A stretch of 64,000 bases of DNA, taken from NCBI RefSeq assembly GCF_001038505.1, contig NZ_LDPY01000001.1, positions 2,790,001 to 2,854,000 on the forward strand, read 5' to 3'. A model generated the notes under the pieces. That model did no database searches. It saw only the letters and a program-made list of their open reading frames with translations, and was not told the origin of the DNA. Of the stretch, positions 17,782 through 27,040 are shown in pieces (positions within the stretch are counted from its first letter, which is position 1; each line of letters opens with the position of its first letter). A program made the translations under genes and the position numbers. This DNA comes from Puniceibacterium sp. IMCC21224 (GTDB taxonomy: Bacteria > Pseudomonadota > Alphaproteobacteria > Rhodobacterales > Rhodobacteraceae).

Positions 17782-18597
17782 ATGACACTGACAAGACGAA
17801 CTCTGACGCTGGTTCTGGCCGGAGCCGTGGCGCTGGGTGGTGCCCTGCCCGCCATGGCACAACAGGCAGAAAGCGTGATCGAAACAATCCAGAAACGCGG
17901 CGTGATCAAAATTGGCCTGTCGCTGTTTGTGCCGTGGTCGATGCGTGATCTGAACGGCGACCTCGTCGGATTCGAGCTGGATGTCGGCCGCCAACTGGCC
18001 GAAGATATGGGCGTTGAGGCCGAATTTATCCCGACGTCGTGGGACGGCATCATTCCGGCGCTCGTTGCGGGCAATTTCGATGTCATCATCAGTGGCATGA
18101 CAGTGACACCGCAGCGCAATCTGACGGTCAACTTTTCCCAACCCTACGCCTATTCTGGCATGACGATCCTCGCCAATACCGCAATGACCGAGGGTTTCAC
18201 GCTCGAGGATTACAACAGCGCAGACGTGACGTTTTCCGCCCGGCGCGGCGCAACACCAGCCACTGTGATCGCTGACATGTTCCCCAAGGCGACGCTGAAC
18301 CTGTTTGACGAAGACGGCGCAGCAACCCAAGAAGTGTTAAACGGCAATGCCCATGCCACCATGTCCTCTGAACCCGGGCCGTCGGATGACGCGCGCCGCA
18401 ATCCCGAAACCCTGAGCGTCCCGTTTGATCAGGCGTTTCAGGCCGGCGGCGAAGGCATCGCCATGCGCAAAGGCGATTCCGATGCGCTGGCGTACTTTAA
18501 CAGCTGGATCACCTGGCGCACCAATACCGGCTGGCTCAAGGAACGTCACACTTACTGGTTCCGCGGCGACGAATGGAAAGCATTGGTCGAGCAGTAA
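17782..18597 (+). CDS. Polar amino acid ABC transporter, substrate-binding protein
   Basis: The 271-residue product has a Sec signal peptide (MTLTRRTLTLVLAGAVALGG, cleavage near AMAQ, residue 26) and a PF00497-type bilobed fold. The N-lobe motif is KRGVIKIGLSLFVPWSMRD, then the conserved GFELDVGRQLAEDMG and the DVIISGMTVTPQRN arginine segment that binds alpha-carboxylates. An AAGGAG site precedes the ATG. The specificity is not predictable; it lacks features of the ectoine binder EhuB. A strong hairpin follows, which usually raises the level of the binding protein relative to the membrane parts. Confidence 0.94.
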   Translation: MTLTRRTLTLVLAGAVALGGALPAMAQQAESVIETIQKRGVIKIGLSLFVPWSMRDLNGDLVGFELDVGRQLAEDMGVEAEFIPTSWDGIIPALVAGNFDVIISGMTVTPQRNLTVNFSQPYAYSGMTILANTAMTEGFTLEDYNSADVTFSARRGATPATVIADMFPKATLNLFDEDGAATQEVLNGNAHATMSSEPGPSDDARRNPETLSVPFDQAFQAGGEGIAMRKGDSDALAYFNSWITWRTNTGWLKERHTYWFRGDEWKALVEQ

Positions 18598-18604
18598 ACT
18601 CTTT

Positions 18605-18632
18605 GTCGCGGGGCACTCACCTGCCCCGCGAC
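18605..18632 (+). promoter_or_regulatory. Intra-operon hairpin after the binding-protein gene
   Basis: Perfect 11-bp arms GTCGCGGGGCA / TGCCCCGCGAC with loop CTCACC lie 8 bases after the binding-protein stop and upstream of the next ribosome site. No T tract follows. Such stem-loops in ABC operons protect the upstream message from 3' exonucleases, giving more binding protein than permease. Confidence 0.6.
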
Positions 18633-18654
18633 ACATGTGTCAAAGGAGTGCCCG

Positions 18655-19524
18655 ATGCGCCGGTTTCTGAAACGTCTGCATTGGATGGACTATGTCGTTG
18701 TGGTGGTTCTGGCCGCATTCTTTGGCTATGTTTGGATACAGATCGAGGGGTCGCTGAACTATAGCTGGCGATGGGAACAGATCCCGAATTACATCGTGCG
18801 CTATCACACAACGCGCGAAGAATGGTTTGCCAACCTGCTCCTGCAGGGGTTGATTACGACGATCCGTGTCTCAATCTATGCGAGTGTACTGGCGCTGTTT
18901 CTGGGGACTGTTCTGGGGATTGCCCGCTGTTCAGACAACCTGACCGTACGAATGCTGGCCCGCACCTATCTTGAGGTACTGCGCAATATCCCTCCCGTGG
19001 TGGTGGTGTTTGTTTTCTTCTTTTTCCTGTCAGAACAACTGATCCAGGCCCTCAATATCGAAAGTTGGGCGCGGGCGATCGCGCGACAGGACAACAAAGG
19101 TATTTGGGAATTCTTCTTTGGCGACATGCGGCGGTTTCCGTCGCTCGTGTCGGGCGTCATCGTCCTAGCTCTGTTCGAAAGTGCCTTTGTCGGAGAGATC
19201 GTGCGCGCAGGCATTCAGTCGGTTGACCGCGGCCAGCGCGAGGCCGCGCGTTCCATCGGGATGAGCCGCTGGCAAGAGATGCGATATGTCGTGTTGCCTC
19301 AGGCAATTTCCAGAGTGCTGCCGCCGATGGCCAATCAGTTCATCACTCTAATCAAGGACAGTTCGATTATCTCGCTGATCTCGGTTCAGGAACTGACCTT
19401 CAAGACAGTCGAACTAGTGTCTTCAACCCACATGATATTCGAGGCGTGGCTTACAACTGCCGCCTTTTATTTCGTGTTGTGTTTTGGTCTGTCGATGCTG
19501 TTTCGGCGGTTGGAACGACGCTAA
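18655..19524 (+). CDS. Polar amino acid ABC transporter, permease 2
   Basis: A 289-residue permease with a first helix at about 11-31 and a periplasmic segment reading NYSWRWEQIPNYIVRY, parallel to the extension of permease 1. The EAA loop is EIVRAGIQSVDRGQREAARSIGMSR. The ATG at 18655 is placed seven bases after AAGGAG; a frame six codons longer would put the start on top of that site. It closes the transporter operon. The charged insert FFGDMRRFP between helices is unlike permease 1, so the two halves are diverged paralogues. Confidence 0.93.
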   Translation: MRRFLKRLHWMDYVVVVVLAAFFGYVWIQIEGSLNYSWRWEQIPNYIVRYHTTREEWFANLLLQGLITTIRVSIYASVLALFLGTVLGIARCSDNLTVRMLARTYLEVLRNIPPVVVVFVFFFFLSEQLIQALNIESWARAIARQDNKGIWEFFFGDMRRFPSLVSGVIVLALFESAFVGEIVRAGIQSVDRGQREAARSIGMSRWQEMRYVVLPQAISRVLPPMANQFITLIKDSSIISLISVQELTFKTVELVSSTHMIFEAWLTTAAFYFVLCFGLSMLFRRLERR

Positions 19525-19542
19525 AATTTTTCTAAAAATTTT
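19523..19542 (+). terminator. AT-only inverted repeat at operon end
   Basis: AAAATTTTT and AAAAATTTT form a perfect 9-bp inverted repeat with two bases between, overlapping the stop codon of permease 2. It lacks GC pairs, so it would be a weak terminator at best. Confidence 0.35.
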
Positions 19543-19765
19543 AATCCGCAAGACATCTGTTTCACGGGGTTCGCCGATGACATCCTAGTTTTCCCACGAC
19601 GGATCAAAGTGTCCGATGTGACTTGAGAAACCTGTACCGCGTCCCTCAAACGCAGGGCGTTTGTCTGCTCGCTGCGATCGTCATCGTCTTGGGCCACGTA
19701 ATCTCAGAAGCATGCTGCCCATCGCTTTTGTCGAAAACGGTAAGCCCAGCCCCCCGATTCAGTCC

Positions 19766-19796
19766 ATGCAAAAAATCCATTGCGGATTTTTTGCAT
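19766..19796. terminator. Strong intergenic hairpin with internal A6/T6
   Basis: A perfect 13-bp inverted repeat, ATGCAAAAAATCC / GGATTTTTTGCAT, with loop ATTGC. The stem itself contains A and T runs, giving symmetrical terminator-like ends on both strands. It sits in the 433-base gap between the transporter operon (plus) and the helicase gene (minus), where both transcripts converge. No gene is recognisable in this gap. Confidence 0.5.
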
Positions 19797-19890
19797 CACC
19801 ACCTAGGCAGAACACATTACGGACAACAAGGGGTCGCCAGATACTCTGTTGGCTTGGACCGTCTTAGGCGACAAAAGCCCTGTTGCCAGA

Positions 19891-19928
19891 CACTACAGCC
19901 CCTATCGGACCGGACAGGGGCTGTAGTG
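19891..19928. terminator. GC-rich hairpin downstream of helicase gene
   Basis: A perfect 13-bp inverted repeat, CACTACAGCCCCT / AGGGGCTGTAGTG, with a 12-base loop, 30 bases after the helicase stop. There is no T run after it on the minus strand, so it is either a factor-dependent stop or a transcript-end protector. Confidence 0.45.
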
Positions 19929-19957
19929 CACCAACGATTTGTTCATTCAGGTACGCC

Positions 19958-22930
19958 TCAGGTCTTGTCCTTGAACCCCATGAGCGCTGCGGCAAAGGGA
20001 TTGTCAGGGTCGATCGGCTTTTCACGGCGCGGAGGACGTGCCTCAAACTTCTTGGGCTTGTTCTCTTGCTCGGGACGATTGCCCCCTTTGCCGCCGGGTT
20101 TACCGCCCTTGCCGCGCGGACCATCGTTGCGGCGACCCTTGCCACCTTCACGTGCCTCTCGCGGGGCGGAATCGCGGCCACTCTTTGCGCCATCCCGCTG
20201 GTTACGAGCACCTTCTCGCCTCGGGCCACGTTCGCGGGCCCCACGATTTCCGCCCCAAGTGAAGGTAAAGAAAGCTTCCTTCTCGACCTCGGGCACTGTT
20301 GCATCTGCAGACTGCCCCAGCGGCACATCTTCGGCAGGGGTCTCAGCGACGGCGGCCTCTTGTGTCGGGTCAGCAGGTTCCTCGGCAATCGGTGCGATCC
20401 CGGTATCCTCAATCGCGGCCACAGTCCCAGACACATCGGCAGGCGCAGGCGACTCGGCCTCGCCCGTCACGAGCCCGGGAGCGGTGGAGTCAGCATCCAT
20501 CACCGGTGTGTCTGCTTCAGGCGCAGCACCTTGGATGACAGTATCGACCGATTTGACCTTGGCCCGCTCGCCCTTTTCGGCGCGGTAGCCCATGCCCCCC
20601 ATCAAATCGGCGAACTGCTCAAGCGTCATGCCTGTGATCGACAGCATGTCGGCCTTGGCCTCGAATCCGTTACGACTGTCTTCAGCCCGCAGCAGATCGG
20701 CCAGACGTTCCAGCATATCGATGCGAATCGCCCGGGCACCAGATTTTCGGTACCCTGCGATCATGTAGTGATCGGAGGGGATGTCTTCGATATTCGGTAC
20801 CGTGACCAGACCGGGCGGCGGTGCTTCGGGGAATTCGTCCAGCCCCTGACGCAAGCTCCACAGCACCAGACGCAGACGGGTCGGCGCGGGTTTCAGCAGC
20901 AACGGCATAAAGATCGTGTACTGGCCAAACCGGATGCCATGCTTGCGCAGCGCGCTTCGGGCCTCCTGGTCCAAAGCCTTGACGTCCTCCGCAATGTCAG
21001 CGCGGGGCAGAATGCCCATCGCTTCGACAATGCGAAAACCAAAACCGCGCGCCAATCCGGTCAGCGTCTCGTCATGCTGGATGTTCAGCAGCGGTTCGAA
21101 CAGCGCAGCAATTTTGCGGTCGATGAAATGTTGCAACCGGCGCTGCACCTTTTGCAGTACATCCGGTCCCGCCTCATCATCGACAAAGGCCACGACGCGC
21201 GGTTTCAGCGCATCGTCCCCCGCTGCCAGTTTTCCCACCGCCTGAGAGCCCCACATCAGGCCCCCCTGTTCGGTAAAATCAATCTCGGTATCGGGTGCGT
21301 TGTAGAAACGGTCCGCCCGCAAATGGAAATGCGGTGCCATCGCCTGAAGCGACGCTGTCTTCAGCGTCTTTGCCTCCTGCCCGGTTGCATCCTTGTCCTG
21401 GCGGAACCGGAAGCCTTCGAGTTTCCCGACGAATTCACCTTCGACGGTCACCTCACCCTTGTCATTCACTTCGGCCAAGAGGGCCTCCTTCTGCTTCAAC
21501 CGCCGCAACAATACGGATGTCCGCCGGTCAACAAATCTCTGCGTCAAACGGTCATGCAACGCGTCGGACACTCTATCTTCTACAGCGCGAGTCGCGTCGC
21601 GCCAATGCATTTCGTCTGCAACCCAACCCTTGCGTTGTGCCACGTACGTCCAAGTACGGATAAACGCCAGACGTTTCGACAATGTGTCAATATCGCCATC
21701 TGTCCGGTCAATCCGTTTCACCTGCCCCGCCATGAAGTCATTCGGGATGCCGCCACGCTGATGAAGATACGAATAGATAACGTCCAGAAGGCTCGCGTGT
21801 TCCGCGTGGCTGATTCCGCGAAAATCCGGGATGCGGCAAACATCCCACAACAATCGAACCGACGCCGGGTCGGTCGCCCGCGCTGCCACCTCGGCTTGTT
21901 GCGACAGGGTTTTCAGCGCTTGCAGATCATCGGCCTCGCGCGCCTTGAGCAGGCGTTGGTCGTTAGGCCCAACCTCGAGACTGTGTACCAGTGCGTCGAT
22001 GCTGCCAAAGCTCAGATCAGCGTTGCGCCAATTCAGTTTTTGCAGCGGCGTGAACTGATGGTTGCAGATTGCCTCGGCCACCTCTTCGATTAACGGAGAC
22101 GCCTCGCCAGTCACACCAAAGGTGCCGTTGCTCATGCCGCGCCCGGCCCGACCGGCGATTTGCGCCAACTCATTCGGCGCAAGGGGACGCATTCGGCGTC
22201 CGTCGAATTTAGTCAGCGACGAAAAGGCGACATGGTTGATATCGAGGTTGAGGCCCATACCGATGGCATCAGTGGCCACCAGAAATTCGACATCGCCGTT
22301 CTGATACAGATCAACCTGCGCATTGCGGGTTCGTGGGCTAAGCGCCCCCATCACGACCGCTGCGCCACCCTTTTGACGCCGCAACAATTCGGCAATAGCA
22401 TACACATTTTCAACCGAAAATCCGACTATTGCGGTTCGTGGCGCCAATCTACTTATCTTTTTCGAACCAGTATAGGTCAGCTGGCTTAACCGATCTCGGC
22501 GCACGAATTCGACATCCGGCACCAGGCCCGCGATAGGTCCGCGCATGGTATCAGAGCCCAGAAACAGCGTTTCATGCTGACCACGCATCCGCAACAACCG
22601 GTCGGTAAAAACATGCCCCCGCTCGGGATCGGCGCAGAGCTGGATCTCGTCAATAGCGACAAAATCGGTGCCCATGCCTTCGGGCATCGCTTCGACGGTA
22701 CAAACCCAATAGGCGGCGCGGGGCGGCACGATCCGTTCCTCCCCGGTGACCAGCGCCACCACGCCAGGACCGCGAATCCCCACAATACGGTCATAGACTT
22801 CGCGTGCGAGCAGCCGCAGCGGCAGACCGATCATGCCGGTGCGATACCCCAGCATCCGTTCGATGGCATAGTGGGTTTTGCCGGTGTTGGTCGGGCCTAG
22901 AATGGCCGCGATCCGTGCGCGTTCGGCCAT
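19958..22930 (-). CDS. SUV3-like DExH-box RNA helicase
   Basis: A 990-residue helicase. Motif I is GPTNTGKTH (12-20), motif II the variant DEIQ (94-97), and motif VI QIAGRAGRG (257-265). The DEIQ box and spacing are those of SUV3, the mitochondrial RNA-degradation helicase, and of its alphaproteobacterial homologues. The region after residue 300 carries the SUV3 C-terminal domains. The last roughly 180 residues are low-complexity: an acidic Pro/Ala/Glu stretch (about 800-875), then a basic Gly/Arg/Lys-rich tail (RGKGGKPGGKGG) likely to bind RNA. It probably unwinds structured RNA for decay or ribosome assembly. Confidence 0.92.
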   Translation of the reverse strand: MAERARIAAILGPTNTGKTHYAIERMLGYRTGMIGLPLRLLAREVYDRIVGIRGPGVVALVTGEERIVPPRAAYWVCTVEAMPEGMGTDFVAIDEIQLCADPERGHVFTDRLLRMRGQHETLFLGSDTMRGPIAGLVPDVEFVRRDRLSQLTYTGSKKISRLAPRTAIVGFSVENVYAIAELLRRQKGGAAVVMGALSPRTRNAQVDLYQNGDVEFLVATDAIGMGLNLDINHVAFSSLTKFDGRRMRPLAPNELAQIAGRAGRGMSNGTFGVTGEASPLIEEVAEAICNHQFTPLQKLNWRNADLSFGSIDALVHSLEVGPNDQRLLKAREADDLQALKTLSQQAEVAARATDPASVRLLWDVCRIPDFRGISHAEHASLLDVIYSYLHQRGGIPNDFMAGQVKRIDRTDGDIDTLSKRLAFIRTWTYVAQRKGWVADEMHWRDATRAVEDRVSDALHDRLTQRFVDRRTSVLLRRLKQKEALLAEVNDKGEVTVEGEFVGKLEGFRFRQDKDATGQEAKTLKTASLQAMAPHFHLRADRFYNAPDTEIDFTEQGGLMWGSQAVGKLAAGDDALKPRVVAFVDDEAGPDVLQKVQRRLQHFIDRKIAALFEPLLNIQHDETLTGLARGFGFRIVEAMGILPRADIAEDVKALDQEARSALRKHGIRFGQYTIFMPLLLKPAPTRLRLVLWSLRQGLDEFPEAPPPGLVTVPNIEDIPSDHYMIAGYRKSGARAIRIDMLERLADLLRAEDSRNGFEAKADMLSITGMTLEQFADLMGGMGYRAEKGERAKVKSVDTVIQGAAPEADTPVMDADSTAPGLVTGEAESPAPADVSGTVAAIEDTGIAPIAEEPADPTQEAAVAETPAEDVPLGQSADATVPEVEKEAFFTFTWGGNRGARERGPRREGARNQRDGAKSGRDSAPREAREGGKGRRNDGPRGKGGKPGGKGGNRPEQENKPKKFEARPPRREKPIDPDNPFAAALMGFKDKT

Positions 22931-22961
22931 GGACAGCCCCTATCGTCCTGCTGCCCGCTCG

Positions 22962-23516
22962 TTACAGCGCGGTACCGTTGACCTGAAGATCGAGCCGTTC
23001 CAGCGCCTCGATCACATCCGCATCATGCGGTCGAATATCGAGTACACGGGAATAGGCATCATGGGCAAGCGCAGGCTTTTCCAGTGATTCGAACACCGCA
23101 CCCAAGCCGCGCAAGGCGCCGAAATGTTGCGGGTTCAGCGCCAGCACATGCTCCAGCGCATCCACCGTCAGGCCCAACCGTTCCTCTTGGAAATACGCCA
23201 TGGCAAGCCCGTGCCAGCCTTCGGCGAAATCCGGCGCATGATCCGTCAGAGCCGTAAAATGTTCGATCGCCACGTCGACTTGCTGGATTTCCAGTGCGTC
23301 GCGACCACGCTTTAGCAGCAGATCCATCGCCGCTGACCCGCTTTTTGACCACTCAAGCCGAATCTCTTTTTCCAGTCGCCGTGCGCCAGCTTCGTCCGCG
23401 TCGCGCAGTTCCTGCAGCAGCGTCAGCGACTTGTCGGTAGTCTGTGCAAAACCTGCCGCAGGTATGGAAAACATGACCAGCGCAACAAATGCCGTCACGG
23501 TAGATTTGATATTCAT
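22962..23516 (-). CDS. Exported tetratricopeptide-repeat protein
   Basis: A 184-residue protein starting with a signal peptide (MNIKSTVTAFVALVMFSIPAA, cleavage near GFAQ, residue 25). Three TPR-like helix pairs follow, for instance AIEHFTALTDHAPDFAEGWHG and ALEHVLALNPQHFGALRGLG. It should be a periplasmic scaffold. In-frame ATGs at 23531 and 23525 also exist, and none has a good ribosome site; 23516 is chosen because the signal peptide begins there. It lies 31 bases before the helicase gene on the same strand, so they may share a transcript. Confidence 0.82.
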   Translation of the reverse strand: MNIKSTVTAFVALVMFSIPAAGFAQTTDKSLTLLQELRDADEAGARRLEKEIRLEWSKSGSAAMDLLLKRGRDALEIQQVDVAIEHFTALTDHAPDFAEGWHGLAMAYFQEERLGLTVDALEHVLALNPQHFGALRGLGAVFESLEKPALAHDAYSRVLDIRPHDADVIEALERLDLQVNGTAL

Positions 23517-23603
23517 GTGTGCCATGCTCATAACGTTTACGAGTCTAGCCTATGCGTCGGGAAAAGCCACCCGTCAGCACACACAAATCGGGAGAGAGCA
23601 CAG

Positions 23604-23891
23604 ATGAGTGATTACATAAACGAGGCGGTCGCAGCAATGAACGCCAAGATGCCTTCGGGCTTTGACGGCAGCGCCAAGTTCGACGTGACCGGAGAGGGCA
23701 GTTTTGTTCTGGATCAGGATGGTGCCAGGGTTGACGATTCCGGCGCCGACGTCACGCTGAGCGCGGATGTGGATACTTTCCGCGGCATCATCGACGGTGA
23801 TATTGACCCGACTTCGGCGTTTATGTCTGGCAAGCTGGCAATTGACGGCGATATGGGGGTCGCGATGCGACTGGCGCAGGCGCTGGCCTGA
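23604..23891 (+). CDS. SCP2 sterol-carrier-like domain protein
   Basis: A 95-residue single-domain protein (MSDYINEAVAAMNAKMPSGF) with the SCP2 pattern: a strand run VTLSADVDTFRGIIDGDIDPTSAFMSGKLAIDGDMGVAMRLAQAL to the end. These small domains bind hydrophobic ligands such as acyl-CoA. A GGGAGAG site precedes the ATG. The TGA overlaps the ATG of the following hydrolase by one base, so the pair is coupled, hinting at lipid metabolism. It is divergent from the TPR gene. Confidence 0.9.
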   Translation: MSDYINEAVAAMNAKMPSGFDGSAKFDVTGEGSFVLDQDGARVDDSGADVTLSADVDTFRGIIDGDIDPTSAFMSGKLAIDGDMGVAMRLAQALA

Positions 23892-24868
23892 TGGACCTGA
23901 CGCCCGCCCCGTTTCTGGCCGAACTGGCCCAGGGACCCGAAGGCGGGCGCGCCGTCTGGATCCATGCCGACGACGGCGTTCGCCTGCGGTTGGGGCATTT
24001 TCCAGCCCCGCCGCAGGCAGCGGGTGCGGAGGGCAGCGTCCTGCTGTTCCCGGGACGCACGGAATATATTGAAAAATACGGCCGCACCGCCACTGATCTG
24101 GCAAAGCGCGGCTACCACACGCTGACCGTCGACTGGCGTGGGCAGGGTCTGGCGGATCGCCTGCTTGACGACCCGCTTACCGGGCATGTGCAGCTGTTCG
24201 ATGACTACCAGCGCGATGTCGCCGTCATGGTCGCGGCGGCACAAGCGCTGGATCTGCCCCGCCCCTGGCACCTGATCGCCCACAGCATGGGCGGCTGTAT
24301 CGGTCTGCGGGCGCTGATGCGCGGACTACCGGTCGAGGCAGCGGTGTTTACCGGCCCGATGTGGGGCATCCGCATCGCAGCTATCGTACGCCCCGCCGCC
24401 TGGGCACTGGGGTGGTCCAGCGCGCGGCTTGGGCTTGGCCATCGCTATACCCCGGGAACAAAAGGACTGAGCTATGTCGTTGCGGAACCGTTTGAAAGCA
24501 ACCTGCTGACCACCGACCCTGAGAGTTACGCCCATATGCGCCATCAGGTTAACGCCGAGCCGGGGCTGCGACTGGGCGGCCCGTCACTGCAATGGCTGCA
24601 TCAGGCACTGGCAGAATGTCGTGCCTTGGCGCGCCTGCCCTCGCCTGCTTTGCCTTGCCTGACTTATGTCGGCACGCAAGAGCGCATCGTCGACATCCCC
24701 CGGATCCGCGCCCGCATGGCCAACTGGCCCGGCGGGCGTCTGATTGAAGTGGAAAGTGCCGAACACGAGGTCCTGATGGAGGGCCCCGCCCTGCGCGCCC
24801 GCGTCACCGATGAGATCGTCGCGCATTTTGTCCGCTCAGGACATGCCAGAACCGCGGTTTCGGCCTGA
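23891..24868 (+). CDS. Alpha/beta hydrolase, monoacylglycerol-lipase/lysophospholipase-like
   Basis: A 325-residue serine hydrolase with the nucleophile elbow AHSMGG (Ser132; the canonical first glycine is replaced by His-preceding Ala). The oxyanion region reads LLFPGRTEYIEKYG, as in PldB/monoglyceride lipase proteins, and the late SAEHEVLMEG supplies the likely catalytic histidine. It lacks a signal peptide. It is coupled to the SCP2 protein, which could present its lipid substrate. The exact ester is not known. Confidence 0.88.
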   Translation: MDLTPAPFLAELAQGPEGGRAVWIHADDGVRLRLGHFPAPPQAAGAEGSVLLFPGRTEYIEKYGRTATDLAKRGYHTLTVDWRGQGLADRLLDDPLTGHVQLFDDYQRDVAVMVAAAQALDLPRPWHLIAHSMGGCIGLRALMRGLPVEAAVFTGPMWGIRIAAIVRPAAWALGWSSARLGLGHRYTPGTKGLSYVVAEPFESNLLTTDPESYAHMRHQVNAEPGLRLGGPSLQWLHQALAECRALARLPSPALPCLTYVGTQERIVDIPRIRARMANWPGGRLIEVESAEHEVLMEGPALRARVTDEIVAHFVRSGHARTAVSA

Positions 24869-25004
24869 CTCTGGCACGGTAAATGGGGTGAGAGTTCGAG
24901 CACCGGCAAACGCGCAGCCTTTGCCCCGGGGTGATAAACCGGCAATACCCCTTGAACCCCGGCCCATGGGGCGCATAGCTATAGCCCAAATCAAGGAGAG
25001 CCCG

Positions 25005-26828
25005 ATGAACATGCCCCGACCCACATTCGACGCCAATGCCAGTGCCAGCGCCGGTGGCAAGGACCTCGGCGCATTGCCGGAATGGGATCTCAGCGATCTC
25101 TACACCTCGCCCGACGCGCCCGAGCTGAAACGCGATCTCGACTGGCTGGAACAGGCCTGCGCCAGCTTTGCCACAGATTATGAGGGCAAGCTGGCAACGC
25201 TCAGCGCGGCTGGTTTCCTTGAGGCCGTGCAGCGGCAGGAAAAGATCAGCAGCGTCGCGGGTCGCATCATGTCGTTTGCGGGGCTGCGATATTACCAGCT
25301 GACCACGGACAGCGCCCGGACCAAATTCCTGTCGGACACACAGGAAAAGATCACCACCTACACCACGCCGCTGGTGTTTTTCACATTGGAACTGAACCGG
25401 CTTGAGGATGGTGTACTGGACGCGCTTTTTGCCGCCAACACCGATCTGGCGCGCTACCAGCCCGCGTTTGACCGCATCCGTGCGATGAAGCCCTACCAAC
25501 TCTCGGACGAGATCGAGAAATTCCTTCACGACATGGGCGTTGTTGGCGACGCCTGGGAACGACTGTTCGATGAGACGATCGCCGGGCTGGAATTCGAAAT
25601 CGACGGTGACGCGCTGAACATCGAGGCAACGCTGAACTATCTCACCGACACCGACCGCAGCAAACGTCAGGCCGCCGCCGAGGAGTTGGCCCGCGTATTT
25701 GGCAACAATATCCGGACATTCGCTCGCGTTCACAACACGCAGGCCAAAGAAAAAGAGATCATGGACCGCTGGCGCGGCATGCCCTCGGCGCAGGCCGGTC
25801 GGCACCTGTCCAACGATGTCGAACCCGAGGTGGTCGAGGCGCTGCGCAACGCCGTAGTCGCGGCCTACCCCAAGTTGTCGCACCGGTACTACAACCTGAA
25901 ACGCAAATGGCTGGGGCTAGATGTGATGCAGGTCTGGGACCGCAACGCGCCCCTGCCGATGGAAGATCCCAAAACCGTGACATGGAACGATGCCCGCGCC
26001 ACGGTGATGAATGCCTACGGAGAATTCGATCCCCGCATGGCCGAGATTGCCGAACCGTTCTTTGAGCGCGGCTGGATCGACGCCGCCGTGAAACCCGGCA
26101 AGGCGCCGGGGGCCTTTGCACATCCCACGGTCACGGATGTGCATCCTTACGTGATGCTGAACTACCTTGGCAAACCGCGCGACGTGATGACGCTGGCGCA
26201 CGAGCTGGGTCACGGTGTGCATCAGGTTCTGGCCGCCGATCAGGGCGAGATGCTGTCCTCCACCCCGCTCACGCTGGCGGAAACCGCGTCGGTGTTTGGC
26301 GAAATGCTGACCTTCCGCCGGATGCTCGACAACGCCAAGACCGATGCCGAACGCAAGGTGCTGCTGGCTGGCAAGGTTGAGGACATGATCAACACCGTCG
26401 TGCGCCAGATCGCGTTCTACGATTTTGAATGCAAACTCCACGCGGCCCGCCGTAGCGGGGAACTGACACCCGAGGATATCAACGCGCTCTGGATGTCAGT
26501 ACAGGCCGAATCGCTGGGCGATGCATTTGAATACATGCCGGGGTACGAGACCTTCTGGGCTTACATCCCTCACTTTGTGCATTCGCCGTTCTACGTCTAT
26601 GCCTATGCCTTTGGCGACGGTTTGGTGAACGCGCTTTATGCCGTCTACCAGGAACAGCCCGACGGCTTTCAGGAGAAATACTTTGACATGCTCAAGGCGG
26701 GTGGGTCCAAACATCACAAGGCGCTGCTCGCGCCCTTTGGCCTCGATGCATCCGATCCCAAGTTCTGGGACAAAGGCCTGTCGATGATCTCGGGCTTCAT
26801 TGACGAGCTGGAGGCGATGGAGGGGTAA
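25005..26828 (+). CDS. pepF: Oligoendopeptidase F (M3 family)
   Basis: A 607-residue zinc peptidase with the thermolysin-like HELGH motif at 399-403 (LAHELGHGVHQVL) and the third ligand in the downstream ETASVFGE helix. The N-terminal M3 helical part starts at EWDLSDLYTSPDAPEL. Oligoendopeptidases degrade 5-20 residue peptides in the cytosol. The ATG at 25005 has AAGGAG seven bases upstream; the frame extends 65 codons further but overlaps the hydrolase gene. The 176 bases after the preceding gene could contain its own promoter. Confidence 0.95.
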   Translation: MNMPRPTFDANASASAGGKDLGALPEWDLSDLYTSPDAPELKRDLDWLEQACASFATDYEGKLATLSAAGFLEAVQRQEKISSVAGRIMSFAGLRYYQLTTDSARTKFLSDTQEKITTYTTPLVFFTLELNRLEDGVLDALFAANTDLARYQPAFDRIRAMKPYQLSDEIEKFLHDMGVVGDAWERLFDETIAGLEFEIDGDALNIEATLNYLTDTDRSKRQAAAEELARVFGNNIRTFARVHNTQAKEKEIMDRWRGMPSAQAGRHLSNDVEPEVVEALRNAVVAAYPKLSHRYYNLKRKWLGLDVMQVWDRNAPLPMEDPKTVTWNDARATVMNAYGEFDPRMAEIAEPFFERGWIDAAVKPGKAPGAFAHPTVTDVHPYVMLNYLGKPRDVMTLAHELGHGVHQVLAADQGEMLSSTPLTLAETASVFGEMLTFRRMLDNAKTDAERKVLLAGKVEDMINTVVRQIAFYDFECKLHAARRSGELTPEDINALWMSVQAESLGDAFEYMPGYETFWAYIPHFVHSPFYVYAYAFGDGLVNALYAVYQEQPDGFQEKYFDMLKAGGSKHHKALLAPFGLDASDPKFWDKGLSMISGFIDELEAMEG

Positions 26829-26839
26829 TTAGACCTTCA

Positions 26840-27040
26840 TGGGTTCTTTTGCGCGGATAGGAGAAGGCAAAGTCCGCGCGCAAGGGCCCGGACCGGTTCT
26901 GCCTTTTCCTATTCCACACGTTCAATTGAGTACGAGAAGCGAGGCCCAAATGCTTTGGCCATCCGACCGGTCTAAGGGTAGGACGGGTTTCTATCGTCCC
27001 TCAAGAAATCCAACTCTTAAGGGTTATGGTCGTCCAAGGC
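26840..27040. other. Structured intergenic region after pepF
   Basis: About 200 bases between converging genes contain several inverted repeats. One pairs ATAGGAGAAGGCA with TGCCTTTTCCTAT over a 36-base GC-rich loop. Another pairs GGACG with CGTCC near 26991-27000. No coding signal is visible. It may be a terminator region or an unrecognised small RNA. Confidence 0.35.

Noticed and set aside
14716..19524. Ectoine uptake and degradation cluster (EhuABCD/DoeAB)
   Set aside because: The deacylase alone is not sufficient; the binding protein lacks specific ectoine features and DoeA, DoeC and DoeD are absent.
19883..22093. 736-residue frame opposite the helicase gene
   Set aside because: The helicase has clear ordered motifs on the other strand; this frame is low-complexity and without family features.
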